A stretch of 45,024 nt of DNA, taken from NCBI GenBank assembly GCA_964629825.1, contig CAZVUW010000013.1:1-45024 (forward strand), given 5' to 3'. The notes under the pieces were generated by a model. That model did not search any database and was not told the origin of the DNA. It was given only the letters and a program-made list of their open reading frames with translations. The DNA is from CAZVUW01 sp964629825. Lineage in GTDB: Bacteria; Actinomycetota; Nitriliruptoria; Euzebyales; Egibacteraceae. The position numbers were made by a program, and so were the translations under genes. This document shows positions 15,847 to 23,718 of the stretch, piece by piece; position 1 is the first letter of the stretch; each line of letters begins with the position of its first letter.

Positions 15847-16325
15847 GCGATATGCATCCGAACACCCGCCGGGTCGTCGAGGCGGCCGCGGCGGTGGGCG
15901 TGGACGTGCAGGTGTCGAGGTTCCCCGAGGGGACGCGGACGGCGGCCGACGCCGCCGCGGCAATCGGCTGCGACGTGGCGGCGATCGTGAAGTCGATCGT
16001 GCTCGACAGCGACCAGGGGCCGCTGCTCGTGCTGACGAGCGGGGCGAACCGGGTTGACTACGCGAAGGTTTCGGCGGCGACCGGCCGCAGCGGCGTGACC
16101 CGCGCCGACGCCGAGTCCGCCCGCGCGGCGACGGGCTACCCGATCGGCGGCACCGCGCCCTTCGGACATCCCGCTGAGCTGCCCGTGCTGATGGACGCCG
16201 ATCTGCTGGACCTCGGCGAGGTGTGGGCGGCGGCCGGAACGCCCGACACGGTGTTCCCGATCGCGCCGGAGCGGCTGCGCGCCGCCACCTCGGCCCTGGT
16301 GGCGGACGTGGCCGACTCGGGCTGA
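15843..16325 (+). CDS. YbaK/ProX-type aminoacyl-tRNA deacylase
   Basis: A 160-residue single-domain protein of the YbaK/ProRS-editing family, which hydrolyses mischarged tRNA (for example Ala- or Cys-tRNAPro). The landmarks are DVAAIVKSIVLDSD with the conserved catalytic-pocket lysine, the SGANRVDYAKVSA segment, and ATGYPIGGTAPFGHP, where the GxxxGxxxPFGH pattern forms the substrate pocket. The GTG at 15843 overlaps the glycerate kinase stop by four bases; an ATG lies nine bases further in. Which mischarged tRNA it edits cannot be deduced. Stand-alone versions of this domain are widespread in actinobacteria. Confidence 0.9.
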   Translation: MSDMHPNTRRVVEAAAAVGVDVQVSRFPEGTRTAADAAAAIGCDVAAIVKSIVLDSDQGPLLVLTSGANRVDYAKVSAATGRSGVTRADAESARAATGYPIGGTAPFGHPAELPVLMDADLLDLGEVWAAAGTPDTVFPIAPERLRAATSALVADVADSG

Positions 16326-16333
16326 GGGACCGC

Positions 16334-16339
16334 TACACT
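16334..16339 (+). promoter_or_regulatory. Candidate -10 box for the ErpA-type gene
   Basis: TACACT lies 34 bases before the ATG at 16374, just after the deacylase stop. It would give a leader of about 28 bases that includes a weak GAGGT ribosome site. Assigned by pattern and position only. Confidence 0.3.
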
Positions 16340-16373
16340 GCCACCAGCCGTCAACCGAGCGAGGTATCCCGAC

Positions 16374-16742
16374 ATGACCGACACCACCACCGCGCCCACG
16401 GATGAGGCCTCCGCGTCCTCACCGATCATCCTGACCGATGCCGCGGCCGCGAAGGTGGCCGAGCTCATGGCGCGCGAGGAGGCGCCCGACATCGCCCTGC
16501 GCATCGCCGTGCAGCCGGGCGGTTGCTCCGGGATGCGCTACGCCTTGTACTTCGACGACCGCCAGCTCGACGGCGACGTCGCCGCCGAGGTCAAGGGCGT
16601 CCCGGTCCGCGTCGACAAGATGAGCGCCCCGTACCTGCGCAACACCAAGATCGACTGGGTGGACAGCCTCCAGGGCGCCGGCTTCGCGATCGACAACCCC
16701 AACGCGCAGAGCACCTGCGCCTGCGGAGACAGCTTCCACTAG
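16374..16742 (+). CDS. erpA: Iron-sulfur cluster carrier/insertion protein (ErpA/IscA/SufA family)
   Basis: A-type carrier that hands Fe-S clusters to target enzymes. The 122-residue protein has a short polar N-terminal tail (1-16). The HesB-like domain follows with PIILTDAAAAKVAELM, then RIAVQPGGCSGMRYALYFDD, and ends STCACGDSFH. The three cluster cysteines are C51, C115 and C117. The CSGM and CACGDSF ends resemble ErpA of actinobacteria, so that symbol is likely but IscA cannot be excluded. Clients in this window that need clusters include LipA, NadA and KorB. A strong hairpin follows the stop within 26 bases. Confidence 0.93.
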   Translation: MTDTTTAPTDEASASSPIILTDAAAAKVAELMAREEAPDIALRIAVQPGGCSGMRYALYFDDRQLDGDVAAEVKGVPVRVDKMSAPYLRNTKIDWVDSLQGAGFAIDNPNAQSTCACGDSFH

Positions 16743-16767
16743 CAGCAGCCACTTCGCGGTGGCGTGT

Positions 16768-16789
16768 GCGCCCGGCCTCGGCCGGGCGC
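16768..16789 (+). terminator. Hairpin after the ErpA gene
   Basis: GCGCCCGGC (16768-16776) pairs perfectly with GCCGGGCGC (16781-16789) around a CTCG tetraloop, 26 bases after the stop codon. The tail TTCGCATCT is only weakly T-rich. It probably acts as a terminator, with readthrough into the next gene possible. Confidence 0.6.
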
Positions 16790-16813
16790 TTCGCATCTAC
16801 GGAGGCAGCCGGC

Positions 16814-17446
16814 TTGACGACCCTTTCGCCCGTCGACCTGCTGGTGCTGCACGCCGTGCGGATCAAGGGGTTCGCGGACGCGCCGGCCGTCGCGCAGCGG
16901 TTCGACCTGGACCCGGCCGAGGTCACGGAGCACCTCCAGGATGCCGAGGCGCATGGCTGGATCACCCATAGCGCCTTCGCGGGCTCGGCGGGATGGTCGC
17001 TGACCGAGCGCGGCCGCGTCGAGGGTGAGCGTCGCCTCGCCCTTGAGCTTGCCGCGACGGGGCGGGCCGGGGAGATCCGCAGCGTCTTCCACGAGGACTT
17101 CCTCCCCCTGAACGCCCGTGTGCTGAGCGCCTGCACCGACTGGCAGCTGCGCAAGGCGCCCGACGGCCGGCTGCTGCCAAACGACCACGTCGACCGCGCC
17201 TGGGACGCTCGGGTTCTGCGGGAGCTCGCCGAGGTGGGGCGGGAGCTGGGCGGGCTGGTGCAGCGGCTGAGCGGCATCCTCGCCCGCTTCGGCGGCTATG
17301 ACCGGCGCTACGGCGCCGCGCTCGAGCGCGCCCGTGCCGGCGAGGGGGACTGGGTCGACCGCATGGACGTCGACTCCTGCCACCGGGTCTGGTTCGAGCT
17401 GCACGAGGACCTGCTGGCGACCCTGGGCGTGGAGCGGGGCGGCTAG
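16814..17446 (+). CDS. Winged-helix putative transcriptional regulator, TTG start
   Basis: A 210-residue protein not tied to a named family. Residues 5-72 look like a winged helix-turn-helix: VDLLVLHAVRIKGFADA, then VAQRFDLDPAEVTEHLQDAEAHGWI as the likely recognition region, and a wing ending SLTERGRVEGERRL, as in MarR-like proteins. The rest (about 80-205) is helical with many conserved-looking charged residues and FLPLNARVLSACTDWQLR; its role is unknown. The TTG at 16814 is chosen because GGAGG lies nine bases upstream and the domain begins right there. No ATG or GTG fits equally well. It could regulate its neighbours, but nothing in the sequence shows its target. Confidence 0.75.
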   Translation: MTTLSPVDLLVLHAVRIKGFADAPAVAQRFDLDPAEVTEHLQDAEAHGWITHSAFAGSAGWSLTERGRVEGERRLALELAATGRAGEIRSVFHEDFLPLNARVLSACTDWQLRKAPDGRLLPNDHVDRAWDARVLRELAEVGRELGGLVQRLSGILARFGGYDRRYGAALERARAGEGDWVDRMDVDSCHRVWFELHEDLLATLGVERGG

Positions 17447-17454
17447 GCACACCT

Positions 17455-17491
17455 CCACACCCCCACGGCGGGTCCACGTTCGGGGGTGTGG
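17455..17491 (+). terminator. Inverted repeat after the winged-helix gene
   Basis: CCACACCCCC (17455-17464) pairs with GGGGGTGTGG (17482-17491) across a 17-base loop, starting nine bases after the stop. There is no T-run. It may be a terminator or part of the leader region of the giant gene; the rest of the 17447-17586 gap shows no other clear signal. Confidence 0.45.
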
Positions 17492-17586
17492 GGGTGCTGT
17501 GGGTGGGCGGACAGGGCCCGCGTCGGGATTCTGTGGCCTGACTCGCTGTTCGGCGGGCGTTTCCACGGCTATCTCGGGAGCTTTCC

Positions 17587-20500
17587 ATGCGCGCGTTCGT
17601 GTTCGAGGGGTTGGTTGTCCGCGTTGTGGGCGCCTTTATGGCGTTGTTGACGGTGTTGATGGGTGTCGCGGGTGCTGCGCCCGCGTCTGCTCAGCCCGCT
17701 GGTACGGATCTGCCGCCGGTTGGTCCGTGGCAGATCGAGCGCGTGAGCGTGGGGCCGGCTGGTGTGCAGTCGGATGGTGACAGCGGTGGTGCGGAGCTGA
17801 GCGCTGACGCATCGACGGTGGCGTTCGAGACGGATTCGACAAATCTGCTACCCGGGGTGCCGACGGGCAGCGGCCGCAACATCGTGGTACGCGACCTCGG
17901 CACCGGTGAGATCAAGCACGGCAATCGCGGTGCTTCGGGCGGGCGGCTGACCTACAGCTCGATGCCCGACTTGACCGCCGACGGCCGCGTGCTGACGTTC
18001 GCCAGCGGCTTCTCGGACAGCCGGGTGACCTGGCGGCGGGATCTGGTCGCGGATGTGGCCAGCTCGTTGAGCACGGGTGTGAGCGCGCAGTATCCGCGGG
18101 TGAACGCCGACGGGTCGCGTCTGGTGACCGTGCAGCCGGGCACGTCTTGGGATGAGCGGGCGCATGTGTGGGCGCACCAGACGGGTGAGCAGCCGGCCAG
18201 CGTCCTGGTCGCTCGTGCGCAGGGTGAGAACGAGCGCTTCGGTCGGGCGGCGGTCTCGGCCGATGGCAGCACGGTGGCCGCGGTGCTGGAGAGCTCCCCG
18301 GCCAACCGGCTGCACGTGCAGCCGCTGCCGGCGGTGCTGGGTCAGCAGGACCTGCCGCCGGTGGATGTGCTGCCGGTCAGCCGTCCCGGTTTCATCCGTC
18401 CGGCGCTCAGCGCCGATGGCCGCTATGTGCTGTACGTGGGCGGCGGGGAGCCGCGCCTGTTCGACCGGGTCGAGCGCACCGACACGCTGCTGGTGGACCT
18501 GCCGGACGGTGCCTACACCAGCGGTGTGGACCTCAGCGATGATGGGCAGGTCGCGGCGTTCTCCGTGATCTCCTGGTCGGATGGCTTCAGCGACCTGTGG
18601 GTTCACAACCGTCGCACCAACCGCACCGAGGTCGTCGCCTCCATCGATGGGACCCAGGGTGCGCCCAGCCTGTCCGCCGATGGCATGACGGTGGCGTTCA
18701 CCAGCGACCGTGACGATGTCGTGGCCGGCGATGACAACGGCTATGCGGACGTGTTCGTGGCCCGCCGGGTGGATGGCGAGCCGCCGGCCTGGCCGGCCGG
18801 TGCGGCCCTTGAGGCGGCCGAGGTCGGTGCAACGTTCGTGCGCCTGACCTGGCCGGCGGCCAGCGATGACAGCGCCGTGGCCGGATATCGGCTGACCCGT
18901 GACGGCCACAGCCTGGGCGAGGTCACGACCACCACCTACACCGCGACCGAGCTGGAGCCCGAGCGCACCTACCGCTTCACCGTGACCCCGGTGGATGACG
19001 CCGGGCTGGCCGGCGCCGAGCTGGTGCTGGAGGTTCAGACCGGCGGCACGGCCGAGCCGGGCGAGGCCGCGCTGACCGCCACCCCGATCCCGGGCGGTGC
19101 CCGGCTGGAGTGGGACGCCGCGGCCCAGGCCGACGGCTACCGGGTGCACCGCGCCACCAGCAGCGGCGAGCCGCAGCGCATCGCCGAGGTCACCACCACC
19201 TCCTTCGATGACCTCGGCATCGACGCGGACACGACCTACCGCTGGTTCGTCACCGCCCTGCGCGACGGCGTCGAGCAGCCCCACACCGTCCAGGCCACCG
19301 CCACGACCGGGCCGATCAGCCTGACCGGGCTGGCCTGGACCGGCCAGCCCGCCGTCGGCGGCCAGCTGACCATCACGATCACCGGCGATCGCGCCCGCAC
19401 GGCTACCGTGACCGCCGACATCAAGACCTGGAACGACCCCAACGGCGGCCTGCTCACCGAGCCCCGCCCCGACACCATCACGCTGACCGCGGACGAGGAC
19501 GCCGACCGGCCCGGCACCTACACCGCCACGCTGGACCTGGCCGAGGGCATCGCCGAGATCACCTCGATCTCTGCACGGCTGGCGGACAGCACCGGCAGCG
19601 GCCCCGACCGCACCGCCACCCGCCTGCCCGTGTCCGTCCTCGGCGCCGTGGTCGTCAACGTCGACGCGTCGGCCGACGCCATCCCGTCCGGACGGATCCT
19701 CGTGACGAGCAGCGCGCGCAGCAGCGTGGAGCGGCGCATCAACGGTGGCGGCGCCGAGCGCTTCGAGCTCGGCTCCGGCGACATCAAGGTCAAGATCCTG
19801 AGCGCTCGCGGCACGCAGCTGGTCCTCCAGGATGCGCACATCCGGCACGGTCTGACGACCGCGCTCGAGATCACCCCGCGTCTGCCCGCCAGCCTGTCCG
19901 TGCGCGTCGAGACCGCAGACGGCGCGCCGTTCGCCCGCCTGCCGGTCCGCATCAGCGTCGGCGGCGGTCGCTACCTGCTCCAGACCGCCGGGGACGGCAC
20001 CGCCGCGGTGTCGGCCGAGCTCCTCTCCGGCGACGACTACTCGATCACCGTGCCCATGCGGGACAACGAGCCGGCCAGCGACGGCACCGCCACGGGAGCC
20101 CTCGAGCCCGGGCGCAACGTCATCACGGTGGTCCCGCCGCCCCTCGCCGGTGGGTTCATCACGGGTGTGGTCACGCTTCCCGATGGCGCGCCGGCACGTG
20201 GCGCCTACCTGGTCCTGTCCCAGGAGATCGACGACCGCAGCTGGAACAGCGCCGCCGTCGCGGACCACGAGGGCCGCTACCGGCTGGAGGGCCTCGCGGG
20301 CCCGGGGACGCTGTCGATCTCCTGGAGCGGCCAGCGCAGCCACCGCTTCGACATCGAGCTGCCCGACGGCAACCAGGTCGAGCGGGACTTCCAGATCGAC
20401 CGGGACCGCGCCTACACCCTCGACTTCGACCTCTACACCCGGATCGGTGATGGCGCCTGGGACGGTCCCGTCAACCTGGACCGCTTCGGCACCAGCATGC

Positions 20501-23500
20501 GCGCCACGGTGTACGCCCCGTCGGGTCTTCGTGCCGGCCGCAACACGACCGAGATCATGGGCCGGCCCGGCGACGAGATCGAGGTCTGCGCCGACGGAGG
20601 CGTCGTCGGCCTCCCGGCCGAGTGCACCACGCTGGTGCTGGGTGAGGAGCCCCAGCTCTCCGCAGAGCTGCGCCTGGAGTCCGTGGCCATCGTCAAGGGC
20701 CGCTTCGTCAACGCGGACGGCAGCGAAGGACCGCTGCCGGGCGACCCGTACTTCTTCCTGGGCACCATGGGCCGCCGGTTCCTCAACCGCAACAGCCCGA
20801 GCTTCGTCTACCCGCTGCCCGCCGCCGGCACCTACACCTTGGGCGGGGCGGTCGGCTTCTTCCAGGTGAGCCGCACCTTCACCGCCGAGGTGGGCGAGAC
20901 CGTCGACCTGGGCGACATCCAGATCGGCACCGCCCCCTGGTTCGCGACCAGCAGCGTGGCAGCCAACCCGCAGATGGTGCTGCCCGATCAGACGACCGAG
21001 CTGCGCCTGGCGGCCCACCCGGGCACCACCGGCACCTACTACGGCGTTTCCCTGCGACTGCCGATCCCCGAAGGGACGGAGCTCGTCCCGGGCAGCGTGC
21101 TCGTCGACGGCCAGCAGGTCGCTGCCGAGCTGTCCGGCTCCGAGGCCGTGGTTCAGGTGGGCGACCGCCAGTTCCGCAGCCCGCCCGATCCTGAGCAGGC
21201 GTGGGTGGTGCGCTACCGCCTGCGCGTGACCGAGGGTGGCGAGGCCGGCAAGCCCGTCCGGATCGCCCCGACCGTCTCCTGGAGCACCTTCCGCGGCGGC
21301 CCAGCCCGGAGCCAGCTGCTCGGCAGCACGACCTTCCACGTGACCGGTGTGACCCTTGAGGCACCGGTGAAGACCAACCGCAGCGAGGTCGTGCTCGGGG
21401 GCCTCGCGCCCGCGGGGGAGACCGTCCGGGTCTTCGAGGGCTCGACCCTGCTGGGTGAGGTGCTCGCCGGCCCCGGTGGGCATTGGGACATGACCGTGAC
21501 GCTGCCCCCGCGTGGCTCGGTGTGGACCTATGAGCTCCACGCAGAGGCCGGGGACGACCCCGTCCGCACCTCGGACATGGTCGCCCTGCGCTATGACCGC
21601 CGCCTGCGGGACCTCCAGCGCGTGGAGGTGCGTCAGAACGGCGCCAGGACCCAGGAGTTCATCCCGCACGAGGGCGTCGCCCGGTTCCCGTACGTGTTCG
21701 CCCCGATCCCCGTCAGCGTCCTGCTGACCTTCCCCGAGGATGCTCGGGTGGTCGATCCGGTGGTGCGTGTGGGTGTGAACGAGGCGCCCGCGCGGCCGAT
21801 CGGTGGTGGCACGTACATGGCCGAGGTGCCGGCGACGCATCAGACGGTTGGTGCGATCGAGGCGACCTATGACGTGGAGCCGACCCCGATGGGGGTTGAC
21901 GAGCCGACGCCGAGCGAGGCGCAGCTGCGCGCGATGCTGCCGGACGCGTTCGTGGACGTGACGGACGTGGAGGCGGACAAGGAGGTGTCCGGCCAGTCGG
22001 AGACGATCCGTTCGAGCATGCGGATGCCGGCGTTGGGTGAGAACGCCCGGATGAGCTCGGCGGTGACGTTGGAGTGGGGTCAGTCGTACGCCCCCAGCCA
22101 GCGTGATCTGGACATCGCCCGGGCCAGCGGCACCCACGTGTGGGGTCTGCGCACGAGCGGCACGTTCAACGACGGCGGCACCAGCCGGCTGCGCCTGGAG
22201 GCGTATGTGCCGGAGGAGCTGCTGCCGCGCACGGGTGATGTGGCCGCGCGTGCCCAGGAGCTGCTGCGCTCCGCTTTGACGGGGGAGGCGACCCCGGGGC
22301 AGAGGTCCTTCACGGCCTCGCCGTTCGCCGCCGGTGCGGTGGTCAAGATCACGTTGGAGAAGGTCTTCTTCGCCGTGGACCAGGGCAACACGATCTACGG
22401 GTCGCTGGGGTTCAAGGACCGTCTGGACCGCTTGGAGCGGCTGCTGGATCGGGCCATGAGCCGCTGTGGCAGCGACTCGTCCAAGGCGCACTACCGCGAC
22501 ATGATCCTGGAGCACGGTGAGAAGATCGCCCGCGACGAGGCCATCAAGCTGGGCATGTCGGCGGCCTCGGGTGTGGTGGGTGCGTTCACGTTCGGCGCGG
22601 GCTTCGCGCTGTGGGGGGTCGGCTTCGTCGTCGGCCTCGGGTTGGACGCCGCCAACGACTCCTCCACGGATCTGATCGCCCAGTTCATCGCCGAGGACCC
22701 TGACTGCCAGAACGAGGACGACGACGACTGGGATCCCTGGGACCCGCGCACGCCGCACGACCCCCGTTCGGGCCGTCGTCCGAACAGCCGTCGCCTGGCC
22801 GACCCGGTGTGGATCCACGACCCGTCCGGCTACGTGTACGAGGCCGTGGAGTCAAACCGGCTGGAGGGTGTGACCGCCACCCTCACCCAGGGCGGGAGCC
22901 AGGACGGCCCGTTCGAGATCTGGGACGCGGAGTGGTTCGGTCAGACCAACCCGCAGATCTCCGACGTGGAGGGCCGCTACGGCTGGGACGTGCCGGAGGG
23001 CTGGTGGCAGGTGCACTACTCCAAGGACGGGTACCAGCCCGCGTCCAGCCGGGTTCTGAAGGTGCTGCCGCCTCACTTCGACGTCAACGTCGGCATGGTG
23101 TCCCTGGCAGCACCCGAGATCGTCGACATCACCGCCCTGGGCGGGCCCGACTCGGCCGTCACGGTCACCTTCGACCGCTACATGCGCATGTCGGTGCGGG
23201 ACGAGCAGCGCATCCGCCTGCTCGACGCCGAGGGGCAGACGATCCCCGCCGAGATCGTGGCCGTCGCCCCGGAGGACTCACCGGCCGGTGAGCCGCTGAC
23301 CCGCACCTTCAAGGTGCTCCCCGACCAGGTCCTGCCGCTCGGTTCGACCGTCACCGTGGTCGTCGATCAGCAGGCAACCGCCTACAACGACCGCACCATC
23401 GACGCCGAGGTGCGCCGCGACATCACCGTGCAGGGCGTGTCGTTCGCCTCGGCGCGCAACCAGCTCGACGAGCTGGCCGCCGCCGGCGGGATCACCGCCG

Positions 23501-23718
23501 GGCTGCAGGCCAAGGTGCGCCACGCCCTGGACCAGGCCGAGCTGTGGCTGTCCATCGAGCAGCAGCGACCCCTGGCCATGACCCACATCGACCGCGCCAT
23601 CCACCTGCTGCTATGGCAGGCCGACGTGGCCGAGAGCAAGCCCAACCAGGGCAACCCACAAGGCCTGCGCGCTCTCGCAGAACACCTCGCAGCGCTGCGC
23701 AGCCGCTACACCGAATAG
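17587..23718 (+). CDS. Giant secreted multidomain protein (beta-propeller-like, FN3, carboxypeptidase-regulatory-like)
   Basis: A 2043-residue exported protein of unknown function. A signal peptide (1-35) ends APASA. Residues about 45-395 hold repeated SADG-type strands, as in TolB/PD40 beta-propellers. Two fibronectin type III domains follow (about 398-490 and 490-585), then Ig-like and carboxypeptidase-regulatory-like domains (for example GFITGVVTLPDGAPARGAYL near 856), and a DUF11-like region near 1150-1220. A Gly/Ala-rich hydrophobic segment lies at about 1659-1689, then an acidic/Pro/Arg linker near 1711-1737. A CnaB-like repeat (1750-1840), a Big-like domain (1841-1955) and a helical end (1957-2043) reminiscent of FIMAH domains complete it. 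No LPXTG or catalytic motif is seen. The ATG at 17587 has GGGAG six bases upstream. Domain names are from pattern only. Codon choice varies along the gene. Confidence 0.85.
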   Translation: MRAFVFEGLVVRVVGAFMALLTVLMGVAGAAPASAQPAGTDLPPVGPWQIERVSVGPAGVQSDGDSGGAELSADASTVAFETDSTNLLPGVPTGSGRNIVVRDLGTGEIKHGNRGASGGRLTYSSMPDLTADGRVLTFASGFSDSRVTWRRDLVADVASSLSTGVSAQYPRVNADGSRLVTVQPGTSWDERAHVWAHQTGEQPASVLVARAQGENERFGRAAVSADGSTVAAVLESSPANRLHVQPLPAVLGQQDLPPVDVLPVSRPGFIRPALSADGRYVLYVGGGEPRLFDRVERTDTLLVDLPDGAYTSGVDLSDDGQVAAFSVISWSDGFSDLWVHNRRTNRTEVVASIDGTQGAPSLSADGMTVAFTSDRDDVVAGDDNGYADVFVARRVDGEPPAWPAGAALEAAEVGATFVRLTWPAASDDSAVAGYRLTRDGHSLGEVTTTTYTATELEPERTYRFTVTPVDDAGLAGAELVLEVQTGGTAEPGEAALTATPIPGGARLEWDAAAQADGYRVHRATSSGEPQRIAEVTTTSFDDLGIDADTTYRWFVTALRDGVEQPHTVQATATTGPISLTGLAWTGQPAVGGQLTITITGDRARTATVTADIKTWNDPNGGLLTEPRPDTITLTADEDADRPGTYTATLDLAEGIAEITSISARLADSTGSGPDRTATRLPVSVLGAVVVNVDASADAIPSGRILVTSSARSSVERRINGGGAERFELGSGDIKVKILSARGTQLVLQDAHIRHGLTTALEITPRLPASLSVRVETADGAPFARLPVRISVGGGRYLLQTAGDGTAAVSAELLSGDDYSITVPMRDNEPASDGTATGALEPGRNVITVVPPPLAGGFITGVVTLPDGAPARGAYLVLSQEIDDRSWNSAAVADHEGRYRLEGLAGPGTLSISWSGQRSHRFDIELPDGNQVERDFQIDRDRAYTLDFDLYTRIGDGAWDGPVNLDRFGTSMRATVYAPSGLRAGRNTTEIMGRPGDEIEVCADGGVVGLPAECTTLVLGEEPQLSAELRLESVAIVKGRFVNADGSEGPLPGDPYFFLGTMGRRFLNRNSPSFVYPLPAAGTYTLGGAVGFFQVSRTFTAEVGETVDLGDIQIGTAPWFATSSVAANPQMVLPDQTTELRLAAHPGTTGTYYGVSLRLPIPEGTELVPGSVLVDGQQVAAELSGSEAVVQVGDRQFRSPPDPEQAWVVRYRLRVTEGGEAGKPVRIAPTVSWSTFRGGPARSQLLGSTTFHVTGVTLEAPVKTNRSEVVLGGLAPAGETVRVFEGSTLLGEVLAGPGGHWDMTVTLPPRGSVWTYELHAEAGDDPVRTSDMVALRYDRRLRDLQRVEVRQNGARTQEFIPHEGVARFPYVFAPIPVSVLLTFPEDARVVDPVVRVGVNEAPARPIGGGTYMAEVPATHQTVGAIEATYDVEPTPMGVDEPTPSEAQLRAMLPDAFVDVTDVEADKEVSGQSETIRSSMRMPALGENARMSSAVTLEWGQSYAPSQRDLDIARASGTHVWGLRTSGTFNDGGTSRLRLEAYVPEELLPRTGDVAARAQELLRSALTGEATPGQRSFTASPFAAGAVVKITLEKVFFAVDQGNTIYGSLGFKDRLDRLERLLDRAMSRCGSDSSKAHYRDMILEHGEKIARDEAIKLGMSAASGVVGAFTFGAGFALWGVGFVVGLGLDAANDSSTDLIAQFIAEDPDCQNEDDDDWDPWDPRTPHDPRSGRRPNSRRLADPVWIHDPSGYVYEAVESNRLEGVTATLTQGGSQDGPFEIWDAEWFGQTNPQISDVEGRYGWDVPEGWWQVHYSKDGYQPASSRVLKVLPPHFDVNVGMVSLAAPEIVDITALGGPDSAVTVTFDRYMRMSVRDEQRIRLLDAEGQTIPAEIVAVAPEDSPAGEPLTRTFKVLPDQVLPLGSTVTVVVDQQATAYNDRTIDAEVRRDITVQGVSFASARNQLDELAAAGGITAGLQAKVRHALDQAELWLSIEQQRPLAMTHIDRAIHLLLWQADVAESKPNQGNPQGLRALAEHLAALRSRYTE

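Noticed and set aside
17848..22818. A 1656-codon open frame on the minus strand opposite the giant gene
   Set aside because: Its product is Arg/Gly/His-rich with no domain, and it mirrors the third-position bias of the plus-strand gene. Such frames are common in very GC-rich DNA.
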